NCBI GenBank assembly: GCA_903904815.1
Contig: CAIVDU010000069.1
Location: 1-64,000, forward strand
Direction: 5' to 3'
Source of the DNA: an uncultured Armatimonadota bacterium
Lineage (GTDB): Bacteria; Armatimonadota; Fimbriimonadia; Fimbriimonadales; Fimbriimonadaceae
Length of the DNA stretch: 64,000 nucleotides
Positions 26,265-33,779 of the stretch are shown in pieces. Position numbers and translations under genes: made by a program. The notes under the pieces are model-generated. The model was not told the DNA's origin and did no database searches. It was given only the letters and a program-made list of their open reading frames with translations. Positions within the stretch are counted from its first letter, which is position 1, and every line of letters starts with the position of its first letter.

Positions 26265-27629
26265 ATGAGCGAAACCGATTCGGGGGCGTATAATCGTCTG
26301 ATCGATGGGGACTGTAGGAATCTGATGGGCGAAGGGACTCACGGGGGCACAATTGCCAAGCCCAAACACTTAAACGGCGGCATCAACCAGTATTCGCTCG
26401 AGGATATCCATTGGATCGCCCAGCAGTTTGCCGTTCGGGGCGATGTCGTGGTGACCGCATTTCCGGGCCGTGGAAACATCAACCTCCACACCTACTCGGT
26501 CGTCTCGACAGATGGCGAGTTCCTCCTCCAGAAGGTGAATTCCGACGTTTTCACGATGCCTCACCGTGTCATGGGCGGAATGCTTGCCTCGATCGACGCG
26601 CAGGGGCGAGCCCTGGAATCAGGTAGGGGAGATGTCGGATGGGAACCGATTCGGTTAGTCCCGACGCGAGATGGTCAGCCCTATCTAGACTTGACTGACG
26701 AAGATGGTTGGTCCGTCTGGCGCATGATGGTTCGCATTCCGGCCTCCGTTTCTTACAAGAGCCTCAGCGAAATCGAAGACCGCGAGGAGCAGTTGCGTTT
26801 GGCAGAAGAGGTGGGCCGCGGCCTTGCCATCTATTCCGACCTCACTTCAGACATCGACCCGAGCAGCGTCGAAGGGTCACTCCCTGGCTACCGAGACACC
26901 AAGCTTTACTACAATCAGTTCCATTCGGCGATGGCGTGCAACCGAACACTGGAACAGGCGGCGGAATCGCTTCCGAGTGACCCCATTCTCAGGGCAAGCA
27001 CCGAACAGCACTTTTTGGTTGCGCTGTCTGACGAGGAGTATGTGCGGCGTCGGAACGACCCGGAACTGCAACCCTTTATTGAATTGGTGATGAGTCGAGA
27101 ACCGTTCACGATGGGTCTATGGACCGCTCTCGAACAGGGCGTCATCCGAAACACGTTGATTCACGGCGACACGAAGATCGAGAACTTCCTGTTCTGCTCC
27201 GAGACACGCAAAGTGAAATCGTTGGTTGACCTCGACACGATCATGCCGTTTACTTGGCTCGCCGACTACGGTGACATGCTGCGATCCTTGGTCAATGTAG
27301 CGGGCGAGAAGGAGCGAGATCTCAGCAAGGTCGTGATCGATCGAGACGTCTACGAAGCCGTCTCTAAGGGTCTCCTGCAGTCCGCGAAACAGGTTACGGA
27401 CGCGGAGGTCGCCCTGATGGTGTTCTCGGTTCAGGCGATTACGATGGAGCTGGGACTACGATTTCTCAGCGACTATCTGCGTGGTGACACCTACTTCCAA
27501 CTCGCCGAAGACGACCCAGCAGATTTGAACAAGGTCCGGGCGATGGTTCAGTTGACGCTCTACAAGCGCTTGAGCGAGTTCGAAACCGAAGCAGAAGCGC
27601 GCATCGGCCAATACCGAGTAAAGGCTTGA
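26265..27629 (+). CDS. Aminoglycoside phosphotransferase-fold sugar kinase, NahK-like (454 aa)
   Basis: Phosphotransferase of the APH fold. The catalytic loop is HGDTKIENFLF and the metal-binding Asp block is KSLVDLDTIMPFTWLADYGD, followed by MLRSLVNVAGE; these closely follow the pattern of N-acetylhexosamine 1-kinase (NahK), in which HNDTK...N and DLDT.MPG..YDFGD are conserved. The ATP-binding N-lobe includes NLHTYSVVSTDGEFLLQKVN. The likely reaction is ATP-dependent phosphorylation of a hexosamine or hexose at C1, but substrate identity is inference. It is 37 nt after the GntR/LacI regulator and so probably controlled by it. Confidence 0.75.
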   Translation: MSETDSGAYNRLIDGDCRNLMGEGTHGGTIAKPKHLNGGINQYSLEDIHWIAQQFAVRGDVVVTAFPGRGNINLHTYSVVSTDGEFLLQKVNSDVFTMPHRVMGGMLASIDAQGRALESGRGDVGWEPIRLVPTRDGQPYLDLTDEDGWSVWRMMVRIPASVSYKSLSEIEDREEQLRLAEEVGRGLAIYSDLTSDIDPSSVEGSLPGYRDTKLYYNQFHSAMACNRTLEQAAESLPSDPILRASTEQHFLVALSDEEYVRRRNDPELQPFIELVMSREPFTMGLWTALEQGVIRNTLIHGDTKIENFLFCSETRKVKSLVDLDTIMPFTWLADYGDMLRSLVNVAGEKERDLSKVVIDRDVYEAVSKGLLQSAKQVTDAEVALMVFSVQAITMELGLRFLSDYLRGDTYFQLAEDDPADLNKVRAMVQLTLYKRLSEFETEAEARIGQYRVKA

Positions 27630-27671
27630 AGTTGTTTTGCGTGCTATGTGCACGCCGCGACTTAGTCAAGA

Positions 27672-27701
27672 CTCGTAGGCAGAAGACTTCCTGCCTACGA
27701 G
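27672..27701. terminator. Bidirectional hairpin between convergent genes
   Basis: CTCGTAGGCAG and CTGCCTACGAG form a perfect 11-bp stem with an 8-nt loop, between the sugar kinase gene and the convergent ankyrin gene. Confidence 0.5.
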
Positions 27702-27714
27702 CTGTCCTCGCAAA

Positions 27715-29658
27715 CTAACTTCTCGATGCGACCAAGTGTCGGCGCGAGACAGGCAAAGTTTCCAACAGTGCCATCGTTGCCCAGCACGTGCCATTGAATG
27801 AGGCGTACTGCGATTGTCCGTGAGGGAAACCGGCATCGAAGTAGTTGTTGTTGGGGTTTGCGCGCTTGCTAACGAACCAAGAACCATCGTCGTCCTGGGT
27901 GCGGAGGAGAAACTTCACTCCTCGCTGGTACGCGGGGTTCGAGATAGGCAGCTTGCCTGCCTCGTGCAAGGCAAATAGGGCCTGCCCAGTGGCATAGGCA
28001 TCGCTGTGAAGATCGGGAAGTTGCGCCCAACCGCCGTCGGAACGCTGATCCTTCAGAATTTCCTCGACGGCTTTGCTCTTTGCCGCCACACTTGCGCCGA
28101 CCCAATCCAATCCGAGCAGTCGTGATGCTCGATCCTCGCTGGTGACGGCTGGAGTTCGCAGGAGCCAGGACTTGGCCTTTCGAATTCGGCTCGACACTTC
28201 GGCGTACTTGGTCTTGGGTCCGTACGCCTCGAGTGCACGAACGGACAAGGCAGTGAAGGTGAAGGCGCTCGACTGCATCGGAGCCCGCGGCCCCGAGAAG
28301 GCCCACTTCCCATCAGGGGATTGCTGCTTCGCAAGAACCATCGCCATAGCGGATGCCGCTACGGTACGTGGCTCTCTATGCGCAGCCTTGCCCGCCAGAA
28401 ACCAGGTGTCACTTGTGTTCACTTCATTGATCTCAATGAGAGGAACCTGCTTCATCGTCTCTGGATCAATCAGAGCACGCTCGTGCAGGGGTCGAAGGGC
28501 GGTTAACATGCCGTCAACTCGCTCGACTTGGGTTCGTTGGACATCTCTATTAAGCGAAAACCCGTGATCTTTGGCGAGGCCAGTCGCCATTCTGCCAAGA
28601 CCCTCTTGGTGGCACGACACGCACCGCGCCATCGAGCTGAACTTCAACATCGAAGACTGGAGCAGTTTGAGACTGGAGTTCACCGCATCATGGGGATTTC
28701 GTGCAACCGGCCCCTTGGCCGACTCCAGGGTGGAATTGTTTGCCAGAACCGCGAGCGCGTCACGATAACCGTGAAGTCGGGCAAGGTCGGCCGCCGTCCT
28801 TCCCTTGGCATCGGTCGCCTTCGTATCGGCGCCACCTTTAACCAGGGCGCTGATGACGCTGGGATTGTTTCCGTATTCCGAGCTCAGCAGAAGTGGAGTC
28901 CTTCCCACTGAGTCTTTCAAATTGGGATTCGCTCCTTTCTTAAGCAGGAGTTCCACGACATCGGCGTGGCCGACTTGAGCAGCCTCCATCAGCGGAGTTC
29001 GATGGTTAAAGTCGGCGGAATCCACAGAAGCTCCGGCATCTAGCAGCATTTGAGCGACTACGGTATTTCCCATTCGAGCTGCGTAGTTGAGGGCGGTGAG
29101 GCCGTCATCATCTCGAAGCGTCGCGTCGGCCTTGTTCTGAAGGAGCAGGCTGACCATCGGAGGAGCACCAGTGTTCGATGCCATCATTAGCACGCTCATC
29201 CCATCGTCTCGAATGGCGTTCACCTTGGCTCCGCGAGAAAGCAAAAGGCCGGCTCCTTCCACGTTGGCGCTGCTCGCCGCAAACATCAAAGGAGTGCCGT
29301 AAGAGCTATCGGCGTCGGGAAGTGCTTTGGCCGCTAAGAGCGCCTTCATCGCCTCGGGCTGGTGCGAGGCGGTTGCCATGTACAGCGGCACGAAGCCAAG
29401 TCCATTTCGAGAGTTGGGATCGGCGCCATTCTTGAGAAGCGATTCGAGCGCTTTCTCATCGCGATGATCGAGCGCGAGAAAGAGGTCCTGCCCCAACTTT
29501 CCGCGTGCCGCGATCGGAGCATCGGTTGATTTCCTCCCTTGCTGACTGCGCTTTTCCAACGGAGACGCCACAGCCACCGCCATCGCGAGACTTCCAAGCC
29601 CGATGGACAAGATGAAAAGTCGAGTTTTTGGCGAGCACATCATCGTTCTCGTATTCAT
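27715..29658 (-). CDS. Exported ankyrin-repeat protein with CVSCH motif and alpha/alpha-toroid C-terminal domain (647 aa)
   Basis: Three parts are visible. (1) After a signal-like N-terminus (LFILSIGLGSLAMAVAVAS) seven or so ankyrin repeats fill about residues 55-310, with typical turns such as NGADPNSRNGLGFVPLYMAT, DDGLTALNYAARMGNTVVAQ and KKGANPNLKDSVGRTPLLLS. (2) Residues 346-350 are CVSCH, the covalent haem-attachment motif of c-type cytochromes. (3) Residues about 430-640 resemble prenyltransferase/squalene-cyclase toroid repeats: SPDGKWAFSG, RSDGGWAQLPDLHSDAYATG, TQDDDGSWFVSKR and the final GTCWATMALL. Catalytic DxDD of cyclases is absent, so it is more likely a structural or binding toroid. 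Such a fusion suggests a periplasmic or surface electron-transfer or sensing protein; haem attachment is not proven by one motif. Confidence 0.8.
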   Translation of the reverse strand: MNTRTMMCSPKTRLFILSIGLGSLAMAVAVASPLEKRSQQGRKSTDAPIAARGKLGQDLFLALDHRDEKALESLLKNGADPNSRNGLGFVPLYMATASHQPEAMKALLAAKALPDADSSYGTPLMFAASSANVEGAGLLLSRGAKVNAIRDDGMSVLMMASNTGAPPMVSLLLQNKADATLRDDDGLTALNYAARMGNTVVAQMLLDAGASVDSADFNHRTPLMEAAQVGHADVVELLLKKGANPNLKDSVGRTPLLLSSEYGNNPSVISALVKGGADTKATDAKGRTAADLARLHGYRDALAVLANNSTLESAKGPVARNPHDAVNSSLKLLQSSMLKFSSMARCVSCHQEGLGRMATGLAKDHGFSLNRDVQRTQVERVDGMLTALRPLHERALIDPETMKQVPLIEINEVNTSDTWFLAGKAAHREPRTVAASAMAMVLAKQQSPDGKWAFSGPRAPMQSSAFTFTALSVRALEAYGPKTKYAEVSSRIRKAKSWLLRTPAVTSEDRASRLLGLDWVGASVAAKSKAVEEILKDQRSDGGWAQLPDLHSDAYATGQALFALHEAGKLPISNPAYQRGVKFLLRTQDDDGSWFVSKRANPNNNYFDAGFPHGQSQYASFNGTCWATMALLETLPVSRRHLVASRS

Positions 29659-29736
29659 TTTTAGCTATCACACACTAAGTCCACAATCTGGACTAGCCGC
29701 CATAATACGCGGTTTGCATTCGTCAGGCAACTCCTG

Positions 29737-30660
29737 TCAATCGCCGCTGCTTTGCATACGGCTCGTCTCCTGAGAAATCTGGTGATTTATGTGGGCTCGG
29801 AGAGCCAACGTCGAGTCGAATCGGAACCCAAAGAATGCGTCGAGCGGATCGACGTCAAAGAGACTTGGTACAGGGTCCGCGCCAATGTCCTCCACGATCA
29901 ATCTGGACGTTGAACCGCTGAGTTCAGTCACGGCTAGGGCGACTTGCTCCCAGGTCGTAAAGTTTTGGGCCACCCCAAATAAGACCTCTCGGTTCACCCC
30001 AGAGTGGAGAACGGCTACGAAGAGCTTGGCCAAATCTTCCGCCCCGATGAACTGCCGACCATCGTGCTCGGGAACCCGTATCTCGCTTCCCTCCAGCGCA
30101 TGTCGAACGTATTCAGTGACTCTTCGATCCGAAGTGGTCGGTCCACCTCCGAACGCCGGGCCTCCCAACGTTGGGCCGGGCCGAATCACGTTGCAACGCA
30201 TGCGTGTTTGGTGGGAAAACGCGCTGAGAAACAGCTCTGAAGCGGCCTTAGTTGCCCCGTAGAAGTCGGTCGGGGCAAGGCGCGTCTCGGTGGTCATACG
30301 GGGTCGAAACGGTCGACAAACGGCGGTCGACGAAGTGTAGATCATGTGTTCCACTCCGACGTCCGCGGCGGCTTCAAAGATGAGTACGGAAGCCCGGGTG
30401 TCCTTTAACTGAAGTTCGGTTGATGCCTCCTCCCAGTGGAGCGCGTTGTGGATGCAGGCGTCATGCCCCGCCAGACCCGCGCGAATAAGGTCAGTGTCGT
30501 CCAACTCGCCATGTAGGACGCTCACACCCGGCATTTCGAGGAACTGAGGGACCTTGCTCGGGTTGCGAGCGAGGATCGTCACCTCATCTCCGCTTGCCAA
30601 CAGCTCCAGGACAAGGTGCGAACCAATAAATCCTGTGCCGCCAGTTAGGAACACTTTCAT
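29737..30660 (-). CDS. NAD(P)-dependent epimerase/dehydratase family protein (307 aa)
   Basis: Extended short-chain dehydrogenase. The nucleotide-binding loop is TGGTGFIGSHLV at residues 6-17, and the catalytic triad region is YTSSTAVCRPF (Ser/Thr) with YGATKAASE (Tyr-x3-Lys). The NMR-type RPGPTLGGP loop and a C-terminal substrate domain follow. The substrate is not evident; relatives act on nucleotide sugars or on dihydroflavonol-like ketones. ATG at 30660 begins MKVFLTGGTG exactly at the first strand; the 16 codons upstream belong to the repeat-bearing leader. Confidence 0.85.
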   Translation of the reverse strand: MKVFLTGGTGFIGSHLVLELLASGDEVTILARNPSKVPQFLEMPGVSVLHGELDDTDLIRAGLAGHDACIHNALHWEEASTELQLKDTRASVLIFEAAADVGVEHMIYTSSTAVCRPFRPRMTTETRLAPTDFYGATKAASELFLSAFSHQTRMRCNVIRPGPTLGGPAFGGGPTTSDRRVTEYVRHALEGSEIRVPEHDGRQFIGAEDLAKLFVAVLHSGVNREVLFGVAQNFTTWEQVALAVTELSGSTSRLIVEDIGADPVPSLFDVDPLDAFFGFRFDSTLALRAHINHQISQETSRMQSSGD

Positions 30661-30680
30661 AACGTCTTCTCGGAGGGCTG

Positions 30681-30790
30681 GCGGTTTGCCGTTCGCAGTT
30701 TGCGGCAAACATGCGAGGGGCGCTCACAACCAGGATTCAATGTAGGCATCCCTAAAATCTGTTCCGGCTGCGAACTGCAAACTTTCATAT
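30681..30790. repeat. Dispersed inverted-repeat element, copy B
   Basis: Arms GTTTGCCGTTCGCAG and GCTGCGAACTGCAAAC (near-perfect complements) enclose GGGGCGCTCACAACCAGGA at 30717-30735, which matches copy A (19086-19104) at 17 of 19 positions, and the next 40 nt are also alignable. It lies upstream of the epimerase gene. See copy A at 19059. Confidence 0.6.
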
Positions 30791-30902
30791 CAGTTCGAAG
30801 TTATAACCTCGCCGACTCTCTCCTTCAATGCGATGCCTTAACCTGTGGCGGTTGGGACTCGGGATCAACCGCTATCAGTCATGAATGCTCGACTAATCGC
30901 AA

Positions 30903-31757
30903 CTAGCACGTCGCGCCGGAGCCCTCCGAACCGAAGATGCGAAGCCGTTCTTCGTCTGTCGAATCTACAACGTCAGCGAGGCAGTAGTGGTACTGAACGG
31001 CCCTTCGCCGAGTATTGGTGCGATTTGACGGAGTCCCGTGAGGCACGAGGCCGTCAAACACGACGCACCCTCCAGGAGGGAGAGGAACCGCCACCTGTCG
31101 CGACGCGGCGAGAATGTCTGAATCGCAGATCTGCCAGTCGCGCCGGCTCCAATGAGGGAGAGGACCCTCCACGTGCCGTCCCGGAAGGAAGTGCATGCAC
31201 CCGTTCTCCGGAAAAGTCTTGTCTAGCGAAATCCACACCCCAACCACCGCTGCGCCCTTAGGAAGCTTGAAATAGGCGTGATCCTGATGCCACGGCTTCT
31301 CTCGCCCCAATCCGGGCGGCTTCAGGAGCGCCATGTCCTGGAACATACGGGCAGGGCCGCCCAGTAGCCTCTCGACGACTTCCATCATTGCGGGAGCGCG
31401 CATCAACTGATCTGTTCCCTCTCGGAGGTGGCTGAACCACATGAACTTCCGCACGTAATCGAGTCTTTCCTCAGGGGCCAGATTCTCGACGATGCCCATG
31501 CCAGCCCCTTCGAACTGGAGTTGGGTCTCGGGAGGCAGCGAGGGCGCGGCGACGAGGTCAGAGAGGGCTTCGACGGCAGCGGCGACTTCGTCAGCACTGA
31601 ATGCGTTGGCGACCGAAACAAACCCTAATGTGCGGTACTGCTCATCCATCGAGTCGTCAAACGACCCCCAACCGTCGATCGGCTCCGCGAGTAGATCGGG
31701 GCGATACAGTGCCTCCGGGTAAGGCTCGGCGGCGATATGGTCGAAGTTGAGCGACAT
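30903..31757 (-). CDS. Phytanoyl-CoA dioxygenase (PhyH) family protein (284 aa)
   Basis: Non-haem Fe(II)/2-oxoglutarate-dependent oxygenase fold. The iron ligands are the HQD of KPWHQDHAYFKLPKG (His and Asp) and the distal His of FDGLVPHGTPSNRT; the 2-oxoglutarate Arg is in that same TNTRRRAVQYHY region. PhyH-type pieces WISLDKTFPENGCMHFLPGR and PPGGCVVFDG are present. Hydroxylation substrate unknown. Start is ATG with TAACCT 7 nt upstream, a leaderless-type arrangement. Confidence 0.88.
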   Translation of the reverse strand: MSLNFDHIAAEPYPEALYRPDLLAEPIDGWGSFDDSMDEQYRTLGFVSVANAFSADEVAAAVEALSDLVAAPSLPPETQLQFEGAGMGIVENLAPEERLDYVRKFMWFSHLREGTDQLMRAPAMMEVVERLLGGPARMFQDMALLKPPGLGREKPWHQDHAYFKLPKGAAVVGVWISLDKTFPENGCMHFLPGRHVEGPLPHWSRRDWQICDSDILAASRQVAVPLPPGGCVVFDGLVPHGTPSNRTNTRRRAVQYHYCLADVVDSTDEERLRIFGSEGSGATC

Positions 31758-31764
31758 GTTGTTA

Positions 31765-31770
31765 AGGTTA
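31765..31770 (-). promoter_or_regulatory. Candidate -10 box (TAACCT) of a leaderless gene
   Basis: TAACCT stands 7 nt before the ATG of the PhyH gene with no Shine-Dalgarno. Confidence 0.45.
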
Positions 31771-31800
31771 GAAGTGAGGAGTGGAACGCAGAATATTCTC

Positions 31801-32826
31801 TTATTGCTTGATGCCTGATGCAGGAGGGCGGAAGCCTCTCTCGACGGCGTCGTTGGGATCGGTGGACACGGGGCCGTCTCTCCAGAGCCAACGCATCATC
31901 TCGGGGAAGATTGCGCCACCAAACTTTTGGCCGTGGTTGTTCATCCCCCACGCGTAGTTCAGGTCATAACCCTTCTTCTCAAGCGCATCCTTCAGGCGGA
32001 CGTTCTGGTAGAACCAGTCGCGTCGGACGTTGTAAACGCCGTTCCTTAGTCCACGGTTGTCATTCCGACCATCGCAAAGGAAGATCCGAATCGGCTTCTT
32101 CTTGCTTTTTAGCACCCTCTCCGCATAGACGTCTCCCCCGTGGATGTCCACGAAACTGCCGACATTGCTAAGTACTTTTCGGAAGGCATTCGGCCTTTCC
32201 CAAGCAACCATGAAAGCGGCGATCGCGCCGGAACTCGAGCCACCAATGCCGCGCTGCTCGGGATCCTTGGAGATGTTGTAGTCCTTCTCCAGAGCAGGCA
32301 GTAGTTCTTCGGTGATGATTCGAGCGTACTTGTCGTCTGGCGTGTTGTACTCCACGCCCCGGTTCGTGAATCCGTCTCCCCAGCCCGCCTTCGGCGAAGG
32401 CTCTGTCTGCTCAGGAGTCCGCCCGGGATTGATGAACACGCCGATCATCACCGGAATCTCTCGGCGGTAAATCAGGTTGTCCATCACATTCTGGGCACGA
32501 ATGTCCGCGTTCTCGTCCTTGAAGGCTTGGCCGTCTTGGTAGACCATGAGGGCAGCCGGAATCTTCGGATCGTATTGGGCGGGAACGTAAACCCAATAGG
32601 TGTGCTGAGTACCCGGATAGATGTTGCAAGGCAGCGTGAAAGGCCCCCGGATCTCTCCCTTGGGCACGCCTTCTTGAGGAAAGGAGTCGGGCCCGAGCCG
32701 ATACTGTGAATCTGGATTTGGGGCAGGCTTCTGTGGTGTCGTCGGGTTCGACGCTCCTTGTGCGAAGACCGTCATGGTCATCCCCGCCAGCAACAATGCA
32801 ATGAGGGTGGTTACCGCTATTCTCAT
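31801..32826 (-). CDS. Secreted esterase of the enterochelin-esterase/esterase D type (341 aa)
   Basis: Alpha/beta-hydrolase with a signal peptide ([20 protein letters not shown], cleaved after FAQ). The fold starts with [20 protein letters not shown] and [10 protein letters not shown]; the nucleophile elbow is [15 protein letters not shown], where the central Ser of GxSxG is expected; the Asp lies near [12 protein letters not shown] and the His in [12 protein letters not shown]. The order matches the esterase family that includes carbohydrate (acetyl-xylan or feruloyl) esterases and Fes. Substrate is inferred only broadly as an ester on a polysaccharide or siderophore. A good ribosome-binding site (AAGGAGTTTCA) precedes the ATG. 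Confidence 0.85.
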   Translation of the reverse strand: MRIAVTTLIALLLAGMTMTVFAQGASNPTTPQKPAPNPDSQYRLGPDSFPQEGVPKGEIRGPFTLPCNIYPGTQHTYWVYVPAQYDPKIPAALMVYQDGQAFKDENADIRAQNVMDNLIYRREIPVMIGVFINPGRTPEQTEPSPKAGWGDGFTNRGVEYNTPDDKYARIITEELLPALEKDYNISKDPEQRGIGGSSSGAIAAFMVAWERPNAFRKVLSNVGSFVDIHGGDVYAERVLKSKKKPIRIFLCDGRNDNRGLRNGVYNVRRDWFYQNVRLKDALEKKGYDLNYAWGMNNHGQKFGGAIFPEMMRWLWRDGPVSTDPNDAVERGFRPPASGIKQ

Positions 32827-32892
32827 TTGAAACTCCTTAGCTAGAGGATTACCTTACTCAATCCACAGGTAGCCTGACTCAGGCAGGTAAAT

Positions 32893-33732
32893 ATGGTTCA
32901 CCTCAATCCTGGAGAGATCTCGTTCGACACGTTGGACGATGTCCTCGCTTCCATCGGCGCCGCTGGCGCCCGCGTTTCCGCAATCGACGCCTCTGAGGGC
33001 GCTGCCGGAAATATATCCGTCGTTTTCTCCTGGGACTTTGAAGGAGACAGTCGTTTTTCCGACAGTTGGGAAATCGAATCGCCAGTTTCGGTCCCGCGCT
33101 TGGCGGGAGCGTGGCTCGCCGTCACTGGCTCGGGACGCCGACTCCGTGAAGTCGAGAGTTCTGCCGGAGCCAACGTGGCACTGGTCCAAGTATTGCCGGG
33201 CGGAAACACCCTGAAAATTCACGCAAGCGCAAACCGCTTGTTTCACAAGCCGACCTCTGAACTGAACACTCACTTGGCGCTCCACGCCCGACACGCCGAG
33301 CGGCACGGCCCGATCCACACCGTGTTGCACGCCCAGCCACTACACCTGACATTTCTGAGTCACATCCGCGAATACCGAGACACCCAAAGCCTCAACGAAA
33401 AGATCCTCCGTTGGCAGCCCGAAGTGATCATCCAGTTGCCGGATGGCGTCGGCGTCGCCCCGTATCTGATACCAGGATCAGCCTCTTTGATGGAGGCGAC
33501 GCTTGACCTCTCTGAGAATCACCGAGTCGTGGTCTGGTCCCGACACGGAGCGATCGCTCGCGTTGCGGGTTCCGTTAAAAAGGCCTGTGACCTCATCGAG
33601 TACGCGGAAACCGGCGCTCGATACGAGTTCTTGAATCTCCAATGCGGAAACAAGGCTGAGGGTATCCCGATTGACGACCTACGCCAGCTTTGCGCCGAAT
33701 TCGGCATCGTTCAGACGATCTTCCCCTCCTAA
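32893..33732 (+). CDS. rhaD: Class II aldolase, rhamnulose-1-phosphate aldolase-like (279 aa)
   Basis: Zinc-dependent class II aldolase of the RhaD type, which splits L-rhamnulose 1-phosphate into dihydroxyacetone phosphate and L-lactaldehyde. Conserved pieces are EGAAGNISV, the phosphate-binding TGSGRR region, PTSELNTHLALHARHAERHG with the catalytic Glu, and the zinc ligands in LHAQPLHLTFLSH plus the His of WSRHGAIARV. Length is like that of E. coli RhaD (274 aa). No rhamnose isomerase or kinase genes are adjacent, so the substrate could also be fuculose 1-phosphate. AGGCAGG serves as ribosome-binding site. Confidence 0.82.
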   Translation: MVHLNPGEISFDTLDDVLASIGAAGARVSAIDASEGAAGNISVVFSWDFEGDSRFSDSWEIESPVSVPRLAGAWLAVTGSGRRLREVESSAGANVALVQVLPGGNTLKIHASANRLFHKPTSELNTHLALHARHAERHGPIHTVLHAQPLHLTFLSHIREYRDTQSLNEKILRWQPEVIIQLPDGVGVAPYLIPGSASLMEATLDLSENHRVVVWSRHGAIARVAGSVKKACDLIEYAETGARYEFLNLQCGNKAEGIPIDDLRQLCAEFGIVQTIFPS

Positions 33733-33743
33733 GTAACCGGACC

Positions 33744-33772
33744 CTCCCTCGGGCCATTCTGGCCCGAGGGAG
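33744..33772. terminator. Perfect 13-bp hairpin between convergent genes
   Basis: CTCCCTCGGGCCA and its exact complement enclose a 3-nt loop, 11 nt after the aldolase stop and 8 nt before the stop of the convergent propeller gene. Probably shared by both. Confidence 0.6.
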
Positions 33773-33779
33773 ACCCTGC

